Shown piece by piece: positions 52,783 to 62,118 of a DNA stretch of 64,000 nt. The stretch covers positions 54,813 to 118,812 of the forward strand of contig NZ_BMNA01000009.1 in NCBI RefSeq assembly GCF_014646215.1, read 5' to 3'. The notes below the pieces were generated by a model. That model was not told the DNA's origin. It saw only the letters and a program-made list of their open reading frames with translations, and did not search any database. The position numbers and the translations under genes are program-made. Position 1 is the first letter of the stretch. Each line of letters opens with the position of its first letter. Source of the stretch: Nakamurella endophytica (GTDB taxonomy: Bacteria; Actinomycetota; Actinomycetes; Mycobacteriales; Nakamurellaceae).

Positions 52783-53780
52783 CGGCGTTCGGCGTAGGCC
52801 AGGTCGTCGACCCACAGGCGCCGGGCGGTGCGCTTGATCGCCGGGCGGAGCACCGGCGCCAGCGCCCGGGCCACCCCGAACCCGGAACGGGGGGAGTAGG
52901 CGATCGTCGCCTCGGTGACCATGGTCCGCGGCCGCCCCGCGGCGTCCACACCGAGCGGGGTGGCGTGGGTCTCGACGACGCTCCCGGCGCCCTCGCCCTC
53001 GGTGATCGTCATGACGATGGTGCGGGCGTCGGGGCAGGTGAACGCCGCCCGCACCGGCACGCCGACGTTGCGGCTGAGTCGGAAGGTCACGTCCACGACC
53101 AGCGTGCTCTCGTCGCTCGCAGCGTCGTCGACGGTCAGGTGGCTGAACGAGTACGGGTGGAACCACGCCCCGTGCCACGGGTCCAGCCGGTTGGCGATGA
53201 CGTCCTCGGGCTCGCAGGTGCCCGGCTCGACCATCACCGCCGACACCGACAGGTCCGCCGGCGACCGCACCGGCAGGGCCGGCCGCTCGGTCGGCGTCTC
53301 ACCCTGGGTCGGCAGCCGGACCCACAGCAGCACGCCGTCGTCCAGGGCCTGGAAGGGCCGCCACGACGCGTCGCCGCGCGGCTCGATCGGGTAGCCGTGC
53401 CACCGGCAGTAGAGGGTGCCGTCCGCGACGGTGCACCCGGTCAGCAGCGCGCCCAGGTGCGGGCAGGCGCCCGGCCCGGCGACCAGCGCGCCGTCGGCGT
53501 CCCGCCACAGCACCACCTCGACGCCGGCGATGGTCCTGGTCACCGACGTCGACCGGCCGACGTCGCCGCTGGCGCCGACGACGTACCAGCCGCCCGGATC
53601 CCGGCCCTGGGCCACCCGGAGGGCGGCGGCGATGCGACTCGGCCGGGCCTGCCGCCAGGACGGCGCCATCCGCTGCTCCGGCGGCTGCGGCGCCCAGGCC
53701 AGCGGGATCCGCGCCCGGACGGCCGCCGGGATCCGCGACGGCCGTTGCGGACGGGTGTCCCGGCGAGGCTCAACGGACAC
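52746..53780 (-). CDS. Rieske 2Fe-2S protein with DUF5914 domain, carotenoid-linked
   Basis: 344 residues. A Rieske domain (about 75-170) has both cluster motifs: CPHLGALLTGC and CRWHGYPIEPRG. The C-terminal part (about 190-340) is the DUF5914 region, START-like as in Rieske oxygenases, with HGAWFHPYSFSHL and a possible mononuclear iron site. Such genes accompany aromatic-carotenoid clusters in actinobacteria; a ring hydroxylase or desaturase role is possible, but no activity is known to me. GTG 53780 follows GGAGGGAG and overlaps the crtB stop by 11 nt. Last gene of the idi-crtI-crtB operon. Confidence 0.88.
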   Translation of the reverse strand: MSVEPRRDTRPQRPSRIPAAVRARIPLAWAPQPPEQRMAPSWRQARPSRIAAALRVAQGRDPGGWYVVGASGDVGRSTSVTRTIAGVEVVLWRDADGALVAGPGACPHLGALLTGCTVADGTLYCRWHGYPIEPRGDASWRPFQALDDGVLLWVRLPTQGETPTERPALPVRSPADLSVSAVMVEPGTCEPEDVIANRLDPWHGAWFHPYSFSHLTVDDAASDESTLVVDVTFRLSRNVGVPVRAAFTCPDARTIVMTITEGEGAGSVVETHATPLGVDAAGRPRTMVTEATIAYSPRSGFGVARALAPVLRPAIKRTARRLWVDDLAYAERRYALRARGEYPG

Positions 53781-54777
53781 GGTCGGCTCCCTCCCTGCCG
53801 GCGGCCGGGGACCGGCCTGCCGGGCGTTCTGCGGCACGTCCCCGCGGCGCCGGCGCGCCCGCCGTGGCCGCCCGTCCCGGGCCGGCCACGACGATGCGCG
53901 CCGCGGTCGCGGCCTTCTGCCACGTCGGTACCCGGGCGCGGCCGGTGAAGACGTCGTGGTCGGCGCGTTCGATCCGGTCCAGGATGCGCGAGTAGAGCAC
54001 CCGCGCCGCCCCCACGCAGCGGGCGGACCGTCCCGGCAGCAGGGCGATCCCGGTGTCGGCCTCGCGGTACAGGCGGCGGTTGCGGGAGATCTGGAACGCC
54101 ATCATCGCCCGCCACTGCGGGGTCACCCGGCGCTCGTGCACGTCGACGCCGAACCGCTCGAGGTCCTCCTGGGGCAGGTAGACCCGACCGCGGTCCAGGT
54201 CCTCGTCGACGTCGCGCAGGAAGTTGGTCAGCTGGAAGGCGAACCCCAGCGCCCGCGCCGGCTCCCGGGCGCCGGCACGGGTCGGACGCAGCACCGGCAG
54301 CATCATCTCGCCGATGACCGCCGCCGACCCCTCCATGTAGCCCAGCAGGTCCGCCCACGTCCGGTACGTCGTCGTGGTCAGGTCCATGGCCATGGCGCCG
54401 AAGAAGCGGTCGAAGCACTCCGGGTCGATGTCGCACCGCAGCACGGTGTCGACCACGGCCGCCAGGACCGGCTCGTCGGCGTCACCGGCGGCCAGCGCCG
54501 TGCGGAACCCGGTCGCGAAATCGGCGAGCCGGGCCGCGGTGTCGCCCGGCGCGCCGGTGTGGCCGGCTGTGCCGGTCGTGCCGGGCGGCGGGTCGTCGAC
54601 GATGTCGTCGGCCAGCCGGCACAGCGCGTACACCGCGTGCACGTGCCGTCGCCGGTCCGGGGCCAGGATGGCGGCGCCCCAGTAGTACGTGGTGCCGTAC
54701 CGCCAGGTCAGCCGGCGGCACTCGCGGTAGCCCCGGTCGAGCCGGGCCTGCCGCTCCGCGAGGTCCGCCGCGCTCAC
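53770..54777 (-). CDS. crtB: Phytoene synthase
   Basis: Condenses two geranylgeranyl diphosphates to phytoene, 335 residues. Both Asp-rich motifs are present: LADDIVDDP (about residues 47-55) and DVDEDLDRGRVYLPQED (about 180-196), with YRECRRLTWRYGTTYYWGA at the N-terminus. The last ~40 residues are a Pro/Ala/Arg-rich extension beyond the usual end. GTG 54777 overlaps the crtI stop (GTGA). A longer open frame upstream is antisense noise inside crtI. Confidence 0.95.
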   Translation of the reverse strand: MSAADLAERQARLDRGYRECRRLTWRYGTTYYWGAAILAPDRRRHVHAVYALCRLADDIVDDPPPGTTGTAGHTGAPGDTAARLADFATGFRTALAAGDADEPVLAAVVDTVLRCDIDPECFDRFFGAMAMDLTTTTYRTWADLLGYMEGSAAVIGEMMLPVLRPTRAGAREPARALGFAFQLTNFLRDVDEDLDRGRVYLPQEDLERFGVDVHERRVTPQWRAMMAFQISRNRRLYREADTGIALLPGRSARCVGAARVLYSRILDRIERADHDVFTGRARVPTWQKAATAARIVVAGPGRAATAGAPAPRGRAAERPAGRSPAAGREGADRVR

Positions 54778-56258
54778 GCGGCGCCGTCCCGCAGATACCC
54801 GCGGACCCGTTCGGCGGCGAGCTTGCCGGACACCAGCACCATCGGCACGCCGACACCGGGCACCGTGCCGGAGCCGGCGAGGAACAGCCCGGGCAGCTCC
54901 CGCACCGTGTTCCGGACGCGGAACGGCCCGGTCTGGCCGAAGGTGTGCGCGGTGGCGAACGGCGTGCCGCCGGCCATCCCCATCCGCTGCCACTCCAGCG
55001 GCGTGACCAGCTCCTCCACCGCCACGTCCGTCGGGTAGCCGTTCTCCGCGAGGAAGGCGAGCAGCCGGTCGCGCATCGGCCCGGCCTCGCGCCGCCAGTC
55101 GATCGCGGAGCCCAGGTGCGGCACCGGCTCCAGCACGAACATCGAGGTGGATCCCGGCGGGGCCATCGACGGGTCGGTCACCGTCGGCACGGTGACCAGC
55201 CGGGACGGGTCGGGCATCAGCTCCCGGCGGTCGAGCAGCGCCTCGAACGACTCGTCCCACTGCTCGCCGAAGTGGATGTTGTGGTGGGCGGTGCCCGGCG
55301 CCGGCAGCCCGCGCGCGCCGACGTGCCAGACCACCGCGGACGGCGAGTGCCGGGCGCGTCGCACCCGCCGCGGCAGCGAGAGGTCCGGCAGCAGCGACCG
55401 GTACGCCGTCTCCGGGTCGAGGGTGCAGACGACGGCGTCGGCGGCGATCCGCTCGCCGGAGTCCAGCTCCACCCCGGCCACCGCGCCGGTGTCCGGCCGG
55501 CGCAGCACCGTGCGCACGCCCGTGCCGAGAAGCACCTCTGCGCCGGCCTTCTCGGCCGCGGTGGCCAGTGCCAGCGGGACCGCGTGCAGGCCGCCGTCGG
55601 GCCACCACACGCCCTCGATGCTGTCCATGTAGGTGATCACCGCGTAGATGGCCAGCGCCGACTGCGGCGACAGGCCGGCGTAGAGCGCCTGGAAGCTGAA
55701 CAACCGGTGCAACCGCGGGTCGCGGAAGCGACGCCGGACCGCCGGTCCGAGCCGGCCGAAGCCGCCCAGCCGGACCAGCGTCGCGGCGGCGCGGGGGTCG
55801 GCCACCAGGTCCAGCGGGCTGTCGAAGTTGCGGTCGATGAAGTGCGGCATCTCGACCTCGTACAGCCGCCGCAGCCAGTCCACGAAGCCGTCGAAGGCGT
55901 CGGCATCGGCGTCGCCGCAGGTGGCGCGGATCTCCTCGCGCATGGCGTCGCGACCGTGCCGGACGTGGATCGTGCTGCCGTCGGCGAAGCGCGCGCGGTA
56001 CGCGGGATCCAGCCGGCGCAGCGGCAGGACGTCGGCGATGTCGGTGCCCGCGGCCGACAGCGCGTCGGCGATCAGGTCCCGCATGGTCAGCACGGACGGC
56101 CCGGTGTCGAAGGTCCAACCGTCCCGCTGCAGCAGGCCGGACCGCCCGCCCGGCACCGGTTCCCGCTCCACGACGGTGACGTCCCAGCCGTCACCGACCA
56201 GCCGGCACGCGGCGGACAGGCCGGCCAGGCCGGCGCCGATCACGACGACGCGGCTCAT
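54774..56258 (-). CDS. crtI: Phytoene desaturase
   Basis: FAD-dependent desaturase converting phytoene to lycopene, 494 residues. N-terminal FAD motif VVVIGAGLAGLSAACRLVGDG, then GGRSGLLQRDGWTFDTGPSV (the CrtI signature), HNIHFGEQWDESFEALL and the C-terminal bacterial-type desaturase signature around LFLAGSGTVPGVGVPMVLVS. ATG 56258 overlaps the idi stop (ATGA), and its own stop overlaps the crtB start (GTGA): a tightly coupled operon. Product lycopene feeds the convergent crtYc-Yd-crtU genes. Confidence 0.96.
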   Translation of the reverse strand: MSRVVVIGAGLAGLSAACRLVGDGWDVTVVEREPVPGGRSGLLQRDGWTFDTGPSVLTMRDLIADALSAAGTDIADVLPLRRLDPAYRARFADGSTIHVRHGRDAMREEIRATCGDADADAFDGFVDWLRRLYEVEMPHFIDRNFDSPLDLVADPRAAATLVRLGGFGRLGPAVRRRFRDPRLHRLFSFQALYAGLSPQSALAIYAVITYMDSIEGVWWPDGGLHAVPLALATAAEKAGAEVLLGTGVRTVLRRPDTGAVAGVELDSGERIAADAVVCTLDPETAYRSLLPDLSLPRRVRRARHSPSAVVWHVGARGLPAPGTAHHNIHFGEQWDESFEALLDRRELMPDPSRLVTVPTVTDPSMAPPGSTSMFVLEPVPHLGSAIDWRREAGPMRDRLLAFLAENGYPTDVAVEELVTPLEWQRMGMAGGTPFATAHTFGQTGPFRVRNTVRELPGLFLAGSGTVPGVGVPMVLVSGKLAAERVRGYLRDGAA

Positions 56259-56815
56259 CCGCGGCCGCTCGCCTCGGCGAGCGCGTCCTGTCCCAGTTCG
56301 GCGATCTGCCGGACGCTCCACGGGCTGAACGCCCACGGCGCGGCGGCCACTGCGGTCCGCACGGCGTCCCACCCCACCCAGTTGGTCTCCATGGTCTCCG
56401 AGGGGTTCGGCCGCACGGCCCCGTCCGGATGCACCGCGCGCCCGACGAACACCGGGCACAGCTCGTTCTCCCAGGTGCCGCCGGCGTCCCTGGCCCGGTA
56501 CGAGAAGGTGGGCAGCACGCAGCGCAGGCCGGCCACCTCGACGCCCAGCTCGTCGTCCAGCCGCCGGCGCACCGCCTCCTCGACGGGCTCACCGGGTCGC
56601 GGGTGTCCGCAGCAGCTGTTGGTCCACACGCCGGGCCAGGTGCGCTTGTCCAGCGCTCGGCGGGTCATCAGCAGCGACCCGGCCTCGTCGAACAGGTACA
56701 GCGAGAAGGCCAGGTGCAGCGGCGTCTCCGGCCCGTGCACGGTGCTGCGGTCGTGCTGCCCGATGGGTCGACCGGCCGGGTCCACCAGGACGACCAGGTC
56801 GTCGGTGACCGTCAT
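56255..56815 (-). CDS. idi: Isopentenyl-diphosphate delta-isomerase, type 1
   Basis: Interconverts IPP and DMAPP to balance precursors for carotenoids. Nudix-fold protein of 186 residues with the catalytic Cys in TNSCCGHPRPGE and Glu in WENELCPVF, plus metal ligands HLAFSLYLF. ATG 56815 begins MTVTDDLVVLVDPAG. First gene of the idi-crtI-crtB-Rieske operon; a TATCGT -10 lies 50 nt upstream. Confidence 0.95.
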   Translation of the reverse strand: MTVTDDLVVLVDPAGRPIGQHDRSTVHGPETPLHLAFSLYLFDEAGSLLMTRRALDKRTWPGVWTNSCCGHPRPGEPVEEAVRRRLDDELGVEVAGLRCVLPTFSYRARDAGGTWENELCPVFVGRAVHPDGAVRPNPSETMETNWVGWDAVRTAVAAAPWAFSPWSVRQIAELGQDALAEASGRG

Positions 56816-56865
56816 CGCGGGCGGCGGTGGTCGGAGGTGAGGAGGCGGGCGACCGGCATTCCGCG

Positions 56866-56871
56866 ACGATA
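56866..56871 (-). promoter_or_regulatory. Candidate -10 element of the idi-crtI-crtB operon
   Basis: TATCGT on the minus strand, about 50 nt before ATG 56815. Confidence 0.4.
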
Positions 56872-56929
56872 CCCACGCGCCGCGCGGGCACTCCGTCGCG
56901 CGGCGGCACGCACGGGCGGGGACGCCGGC

Positions 56930-57757
56930 TCAGTGGCCGTGCCCGGCCAGCCGGCGGACCAACGCCCCCGGCCGGTTGGTGATGAGGCCGTCCACGCCCA
57001 GGTCGTCGAGCCGCTGCCACGCCGCCGGGTCGTCGACCGTCCAGGGCGCCACCGCGACGCCGTACCCGTGCAGCTCGGCCACCAGCCCGGGCCGCTCGTC
57101 GAGCAGCCCGAACCACGGGTTCCACGCCACCGCGCCGAGGTCGCGGCACAGCTGCACCGGGTCCAGGGCGACGTCCTCGACCAGGACACCGACCGGGCGG
57201 TGCGGCTGCAGCGCCCGGACGTGGCCCAGCGCGTCGAGCTCGAAGGACTGCACGAGCACCCGGTCATCGGCGCCGGACCGCCCGAGGACGTCGAGGACCG
57301 CCGCGACCTGCGCGCGGGTGTGGGCGCCCTTGATCTCCAGCAGCAGCCGGCGGCCCGGCGTCAGCGCCGCCAGCAGCTGGGCCAGCGTCGGGATCCGGTG
57401 GACGGCACCAGCGGTCGGCGGGCGGTCGCTGCCGGGGGAGGGGTCGCGGTTCGGGTCGGCGGCCGCCGCTACGGCGTCCCGCAGGAACCAGGACCCGGCG
57501 TCCAGCTCCGCCAGCTGCGCCGACGTCAACGCCCGCACGGTCCCGGTGCTGCCGGTGGTCCGCTCGACGCTGTCGTCGTGCAGCAGCACCGGGACACCGT
57601 CGACGGTGGGCTGCACGTCCGTCTCGAGCCAGGAGGCGCCGGCGGCCCACGCCGCCTCGAAGGCGGCCATGGTGTTCTCCGGGTGGTCCGCGCTCGCACC
57701 GCGGTGCGCGATGACCGCCGGCGGTGCGCCGGCCACCCGGCGGAGGGACGGGGTCAC
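56930..57757 (-). CDS. Glycerophosphodiester phosphodiesterase
   Basis: TIM-barrel GDPD-family enzyme, 275 residues, cleaving glycerophosphodiesters to sn-glycerol 3-phosphate and an alcohol. Signature: VIAHRGASADHPENTMAAF (catalytic His-Arg), WLETDVQPTVDGVPVLLHDD (metal Glu/Asp and second His), LLLEIKG, and GVDGLITNRPG at the end. No signal peptide, so cytoplasmic. GTG 57757 lies 7 nt after a minus-strand TACGGT (57770-57765), possibly leaderless. Divergent from dxs. Confidence 0.92.
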   Translation of the reverse strand: MTPSLRRVAGAPPAVIAHRGASADHPENTMAAFEAAWAAGASWLETDVQPTVDGVPVLLHDDSVERTTGSTGTVRALTSAQLAELDAGSWFLRDAVAAAADPNRDPSPGSDRPPTAGAVHRIPTLAQLLAALTPGRRLLLEIKGAHTRAQVAAVLDVLGRSGADDRVLVQSFELDALGHVRALQPHRPVGVLVEDVALDPVQLCRDLGAVAWNPWFGLLDERPGLVAELHGYGVAVAPWTVDDPAAWQRLDDLGVDGLITNRPGALVRRLAGHGH

Positions 57758-57876
57758 GGGCCGGACCGTACCGCCGGCCGCCGTCCCGGCGCCGGACCGG
57801 GGCTGCCGTTCCGTCCCCGCCGCCGGGGCAACCGCGACCCGGTGCCGCCCGTCCACCCGTGGAGCGGTCGGGCCGG

Positions 57877-57882
57877 TACCGT
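57877..57882 (+). promoter_or_regulatory. Candidate -10 element of dxs
   Basis: TACCGT, about 90 nt before GTG 57974. Confidence 0.35.
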
Positions 57883-57973
57883 CGACGGGCGGGCGGCCAC
57901 GCAGGCGCGGCTCAGGCCATCGGGACGCCGCCCGGTCCGTCCGGGCGTGGACGGGGAGAGGTAGGGAGAGCTG

Positions 57974-60067
57974 GTGCCGCATCGACGGGCGACCGACTCC
58001 ACCGGCATCCGGCCCAGGACCGGCCGGACCTCCGGGCAGGACGCCCGCAGCGGCCTGCTCGGGCGGCTGCGCGGTCCGGCGGACCTGAAGACCCTCGGGC
58101 CGGACGAGCTCAGCGCGCTGGCCGGGGAGATCCGCGAGTTCCTGGTGCAGCACACCTCCGCCCGCGGCGGCCATCTCGGCCCGAACCTCGGCGTGGTCGA
58201 GCTCACCCTGGCGTTGCACCGGGTCTTCGACTCGCCGGCGGACCCCATCGTGTTCGACACCGGACACCAGGCGTACGTCCACAAGATCCTGACCGGCCGG
58301 GCGGCCGGTTTCGACCGGCTGCGCACCCGCGGCGGTCTGTCGGGCTATCCCAGCCGCGCCGAGTCCGAGCACGACTGGGTGGAGAACTCGCACGCGTCCA
58401 CCTCGCTGTCCTACGCGGACGGGCTGGCCAAGGCATTCCAGGTGCGCGGTGAGTCCGACCGCACCGTGGTCGCCGTCATCGGCGACGGTGCACTGACCGG
58501 CGGGATGGCGTGGGAGGCCCTGAACAACATCGCCGCCGGCAGCGGCCGGCCGCTGGTCGTGGTGCTGAACGACAACGGCCGTTCGTACGCGCCGACGATC
58601 GGCGGCATGGCGCAGCGGATGGCGGCGCTGCGGCTGCGACCCGGGTACGAGCGGATGCTCGGCCAGGTCAAGAGCACGCTGCCGCGGGCGCCCGTCGTGG
58701 GCCGGCCGCTGTACGGCGCGCTGCACGCGGTGAAGACGGCCGTCAAGGACTGGCTGCTGCCGCCCGCGATGTTCTCCGACCTCGGGCTCAAGTACCTGGG
58801 GCCGATCGACGGCCACGACGTCGAGGAGCTGGAGTCGGCGCTGAGCCGGGCCAAGGGTTTCCGCGGGCCGGTGCTGGTGCACTGCCTGACCCGCAAGGGC
58901 CAGGGGTACCCGCCGGCGGAGAACGACGACGCCGAGCAGATGCACTCGCCGCCGGCGTTCGACCCGGTGACCGGGCGGCCCAAGGTCACCCCGTCGACGT
59001 CGTGGACCTCGGTGTTCAGCCGGGAGCTGCTGCGCGCCGGCGCCGAGCGGGACGACGTCGTCGCGGTGACCGCCGCGATGAGCGGCCCGACCGGGCTGGA
59101 CGCCTTCGCCGCCGCGTTCCCCGACCGCTTCTACGACGTCGGCATCGCCGAGCAGCACGCGGTCACCTCGGCCGCCGGGCTGGCGATGGGCGGCCTGCAC
59201 CCGGTCGTCGCGGTGTACGCGACATTCCTCAACCGCGCGTTCGACCAGCTGCTGATGGACTGCGCACTGCACCGGCTGGGCGTCACGGTGGTGCTCGACC
59301 GGGCCGGCATCACCGGCGAGGACGGGCCGAGTCACCATGGCATGTGGGACATGTCGCTCGCCGCGTTGGTGCCGGGGCTCTGCCTGGCGGCGCCGCGGGA
59401 CGCGGTGACGCTGTCCGAGGAGCTGTTCGAGGCGCTGGCCGTCGGCGACGCGCCGACGGTGCTGCGCTACCCGAAGGGTGCTGTACCGCAGGAGGTCCCG
59501 GCGCTGCGCCGGGTGACGTCCGGTGACGGCGGCCCGGTCCCGGTCGAGGGCGGCCGAGGTGCGGTGGACGTCCTGGCGCAGCCGCGTGCCGGACACGAGA
59601 ACGACGTGCTGCTGGTCGCTGTCGGGGCGTTCGGCGGGATGGCGGTGGAGGCAGCGTCGCGGCTGGCCGACCAGGGCATCGGCGTGACGGTCGTCGACCC
59701 GCGGTGGGCGCTGCCGGTGCCGCCGGTGCTGGTCGACCTGGCGGCCGGCCACCGGCTGGTCGTCACGGTCGAGGACGGCGGCCGGTCGGGGGGCGTCGGC
59801 GCCGCCGTGGTGGACGCGCTCGCCGGCACGGACGTGCCGGTGCAGGTCGTCGCGCTGCCGCAGCGGTTCCTGGAGTCCGCCAGCCGCGCCGAGTTGCTCA
59901 TCGAACTCGGCCTGACGGCGCAGGTGCTGGCGCGCACCGTCACCGAGACGTTCGCCGACCGGGCCGGACGCCGGTCCGGCGAAGCGGCGACGCCGGCGGG
60001 CCCGGACGCGGATCCCTTCGACACTCCCGGCGGGCTGTCCGGCCGCCGACCGGCAGGAGAGGCGTGA
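57974..60067 (+). CDS. dxs: 1-Deoxy-D-xylulose-5-phosphate synthase
   Basis: Thiamine-diphosphate enzyme making DXP from pyruvate and glyceraldehyde 3-phosphate, first step of the MEP pathway. 697 residues, slightly longer than usual because of a ~30-residue N-terminal and ~35-residue C-terminal extension. Visible: [28 protein letters not shown], the ThDP/Mg motif [34 protein letters not shown] and [18 protein letters not shown] 57974 follows GGGAGAG. Next to the carotenoid genes, so early precursor supply and pigment formation are clustered. Confidence 0.96.
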   Translation: MPHRRATDSTGIRPRTGRTSGQDARSGLLGRLRGPADLKTLGPDELSALAGEIREFLVQHTSARGGHLGPNLGVVELTLALHRVFDSPADPIVFDTGHQAYVHKILTGRAAGFDRLRTRGGLSGYPSRAESEHDWVENSHASTSLSYADGLAKAFQVRGESDRTVVAVIGDGALTGGMAWEALNNIAAGSGRPLVVVLNDNGRSYAPTIGGMAQRMAALRLRPGYERMLGQVKSTLPRAPVVGRPLYGALHAVKTAVKDWLLPPAMFSDLGLKYLGPIDGHDVEELESALSRAKGFRGPVLVHCLTRKGQGYPPAENDDAEQMHSPPAFDPVTGRPKVTPSTSWTSVFSRELLRAGAERDDVVAVTAAMSGPTGLDAFAAAFPDRFYDVGIAEQHAVTSAAGLAMGGLHPVVAVYATFLNRAFDQLLMDCALHRLGVTVVLDRAGITGEDGPSHHGMWDMSLAALVPGLCLAAPRDAVTLSEELFEALAVGDAPTVLRYPKGAVPQEVPALRRVTSGDGGPVPVEGGRGAVDVLAQPRAGHENDVLLVAVGAFGGMAVEAASRLADQGIGVTVVDPRWALPVPPVLVDLAAGHRLVVTVEDGGRSGGVGAAVVDALAGTDVPVQVVALPQRFLESASRAELLIELGLTAQVLARTVTETFADRAGRRSGEAATPAGPDADPFDTPGGLSGRRPAGEA

Positions 60068-60068
60068 C

Positions 60069-60740
60069 ATGCGGGTACTGGTGGTCGAGGACGAGCAGCG
60101 GTTGGCGGACGCCATCGCGCGCGGCCTGCGCTCGGAGGGCATGGCGGTCGACGTGGCGTACGACGGCAACGAGGGGCACGAGAAGGCCACATTCACCCGC
60201 TACGACGTCGTGGTGCTCGACCGGGACCTGCCCGGCATGCACGGCGACGAGCTGCTCGGCGAGTTGATCTCCGCGGGCGACATCGTCCGCGTCCTGATGC
60301 TGACCGCGTCGTCGGGCATCGACGCCAGGGTGGAGGGGCTGTCGCTGGGCGCGGACGACTACCTGGCCAAGCCGTTCGCGTTCCCCGAGCTGGTCGCCCG
60401 GGTGCGGGCGCTCGGTCGGCGGGCGACGCCGGCGGCGCCGCCGGTGCTGCGGGCGGGCGACGTGGAGCTGGACCCGGCGCGGCGCACCGTGACCCGCGCG
60501 GGCACCACGGTCGAGCTGACCCGCAAGGAGTTCGGCGTCCTCGAGGTCCTGATGTCCGCGTCGGGCACGGTGGTCTCGAGCGAGGAGCTGCTGGAACGGG
60601 TCTGGGACGAGAACGCCGATCCGTTCACCACCACCGTGCGGGTGACCGTGATGACGCTGCGCCGCAAGCTCGGCGAGCCGGGACTGATCGACACCGTGGT
60701 GGGCGCCGGGTACCGGGTGTCCGCCGATGCGCCGGCCTGA
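60069..60740 (+). CDS. OmpR-family response regulator
   Basis: 223 residues: receiver domain (1-115) with acidic pocket VVEDE, phospho-acceptor Asp in VVVLDRDLPGMHG, Thr in MLTAS and Lys in LAKPF; winged-helix DNA-binding domain (about 125-220, LTRKEFGVLEVLM, TTTVRVTVMTLRRKLG, TVVGAGYRV). ATG 60069 starts 1 nt after the dxs stop, so the regulator could be co-transcribed with dxs. Overlaps its sensor kinase by 14 nt. Closest in style to CseB/TcrA-type actinobacterial regulators; the regulon is unknown. Confidence 0.93.
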   Translation: MRVLVVEDEQRLADAIARGLRSEGMAVDVAYDGNEGHEKATFTRYDVVVLDRDLPGMHGDELLGELISAGDIVRVLMLTASSGIDARVEGLSLGADDYLAKPFAFPELVARVRALGRRATPAAPPVLRAGDVELDPARRTVTRAGTTVELTRKEFGVLEVLMSASGTVVSSEELLERVWDENADPFTTTVRVTVMTLRRKLGEPGLIDTVVGAGYRVSADAPA

Positions 60741-61980
60741 GCCGGTCGCCGAGCACGCGCCGGCCCGCGTCGGCGCCGTCCCGCGCGGCAGTGCGGTCCG
60801 CGGCGCGCCGCCGGTTCCGCCGCCGGACGGTTCCCCGCCCGTCGGGGGTGGCGGCCGCGGTCCGGTGCGGGGTGGACTGCGGCTCCGGCTGACCCTGCTG
60901 TCGACGGCGCTGCTGTCCCTGGTCGGTGCGCTGATGCTGGCGCTGGCGTACCTCTTGGTCGGGCGGGTGGTCGCCGCGCTGCCGCGGTTCCCGCCCGGGA
61001 CCCCGGTGCAGATCGACGGGCGGATCACCGACGCCGCCGCGTTCTCCGACCAGGTCGTGCGGCAGGGCCGGGAGACCGTGCTGCTGGTCGGGTCGATCGC
61101 GTTCCCGCTGCTGGTGGTGGCCGGTGCGATGGTGTCCTGGGTGCTCATCGGCCGGACGCTGCGGCCGCTGTCGGTGCTGACCAGTGCGGCGCGCGGGCTG
61201 TCCGAGGCGTCGCTGGACCGGCGGATCCAGCTGCCGGGTCCGCGCGACGAGGTGGCCGAGCTGGCGGACACCTTCGACGACATGCTGGGGCGGCTGCAGG
61301 CCGCGTTCGACGCGGAACGGCGGTTCGTCGCCAACGCCTCGCACGAGCTGCGGACGCCGCTGTCGGTCATCCGCACCGAGGTCGACGTCACCCTGGCCGA
61401 CCCGCATGTCGACGCCGAGGACCTGCGGCGGATGGCGGACGTGGTGCGGGAGGCCACCGATCGCGCCGACCGGCTGCTGACCTCGCTGCTGTTCCTGGCG
61501 CGCACGCAGGGCAGCGGGATCTCCGAGCGTCGCGACGTCGACCTGGCCGCGCTCGTGGAGCCGGCGTTGCGGGCCGTCGCGGGGGAGCGCGCCGAGCGCC
61601 GGGTGACCGTTGCCGTCGACGCCCGGCCGGCACCGGTGTCCGGGGACCCGGCGCTGCTGGAGCGGGTCGTCGGCAATCTCGTCGAGAACGCGGTGCGGCA
61701 CAACGTGGTCGGCGGCGAACTCGCGGTGTCGACCGCGGTCGAGGGCGACCGCGCGGTGGTGCGGGTGCGCTCCGGCGGCGCCGAGATCGACCCGGCGACC
61801 GTGTCGCAGCTGTTCGAGCCGTTCCGGCAGGGCGACCGCGCCCGCACCGGCCACCGCGGCAGCGGCCTGGGCCTGTCCATCGTGCGGGCGGTGGTGGCGG
61901 CGCACGACGGCACCGTGACCGCCGCGCCGGTCCCCGGTGGGGGACTCGCGGTGCGGGTGGAGCTGCCGGTCCGTGGGTGA
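60727..61980 (+). CDS. Sensor histidine kinase
   Basis: Membrane-bound partner of the upstream response regulator, 417 residues. Pro/Gly-rich N-terminus (~48 residues), helix 1 (about 52-77), a short extracytoplasmic loop of ~38 residues, helix 2 (about 117-142), HAMP, the HisKA box FVANASHELRTPLSVIRTEV with the phosphorylated His, N box NLVENAVRHN and G2 box GHRGSGLGLSIVRAV. The G1 box reads VRSGGAEID rather than DxGxG, lacking the usual adenine-contacting Asp; this degeneracy is seen in some actinobacterial kinases. ATG 60727 overlaps the regulator gene by 14 nt. The small sensor loop suggests membrane-level sensing. Confidence 0.92.
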   Translation: MRRPEPVAEHAPARVGAVPRGSAVRGAPPVPPPDGSPPVGGGGRGPVRGGLRLRLTLLSTALLSLVGALMLALAYLLVGRVVAALPRFPPGTPVQIDGRITDAAAFSDQVVRQGRETVLLVGSIAFPLLVVAGAMVSWVLIGRTLRPLSVLTSAARGLSEASLDRRIQLPGPRDEVAELADTFDDMLGRLQAAFDAERRFVANASHELRTPLSVIRTEVDVTLADPHVDAEDLRRMADVVREATDRADRLLTSLLFLARTQGSGISERRDVDLAALVEPALRAVAGERAERRVTVAVDARPAPVSGDPALLERVVGNLVENAVRHNVVGGELAVSTAVEGDRAVVRVRSGGAEIDPATVSQLFEPFRQGDRARTGHRGSGLGLSIVRAVVAAHDGTVTAAPVPGGGLAVRVELPVRG

Positions 61981-62106
61981 CGGGGGGAGTCGGACACGAA
62001 CGTCCGGTCCGGCTCTCCGGACTGACAGCAGCCGAGGGGCGAGCCGATGACCGGAACGTAGGACTGCGAACTCGCTGCGGTCCGCTCAGCAGCCGGCGCC
62101 GAGCCC

Positions 62107-62112
62107 TACGCT
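62107..62112 (+). promoter_or_regulatory. -10 element of a probable leaderless promoter for the small-gene cassette
   Basis: TACGCT ends exactly 6 nt before ATG 62119. Confidence 0.4.
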
Positions 62113-62118
62113 GAGCCG

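Noticed and set aside
54778..56118. Upstream extension of crtB to a much longer protein
   Set aside because: The extension is an out-of-frame reading of crtI; the family N-terminus begins at GTG 54777.
62002..62022. Terminator after the histidine kinase
   Set aside because: The best stem (GTCCGG/CCGGAC) is only 6 bp with a 9-nt loop, too weak to call.
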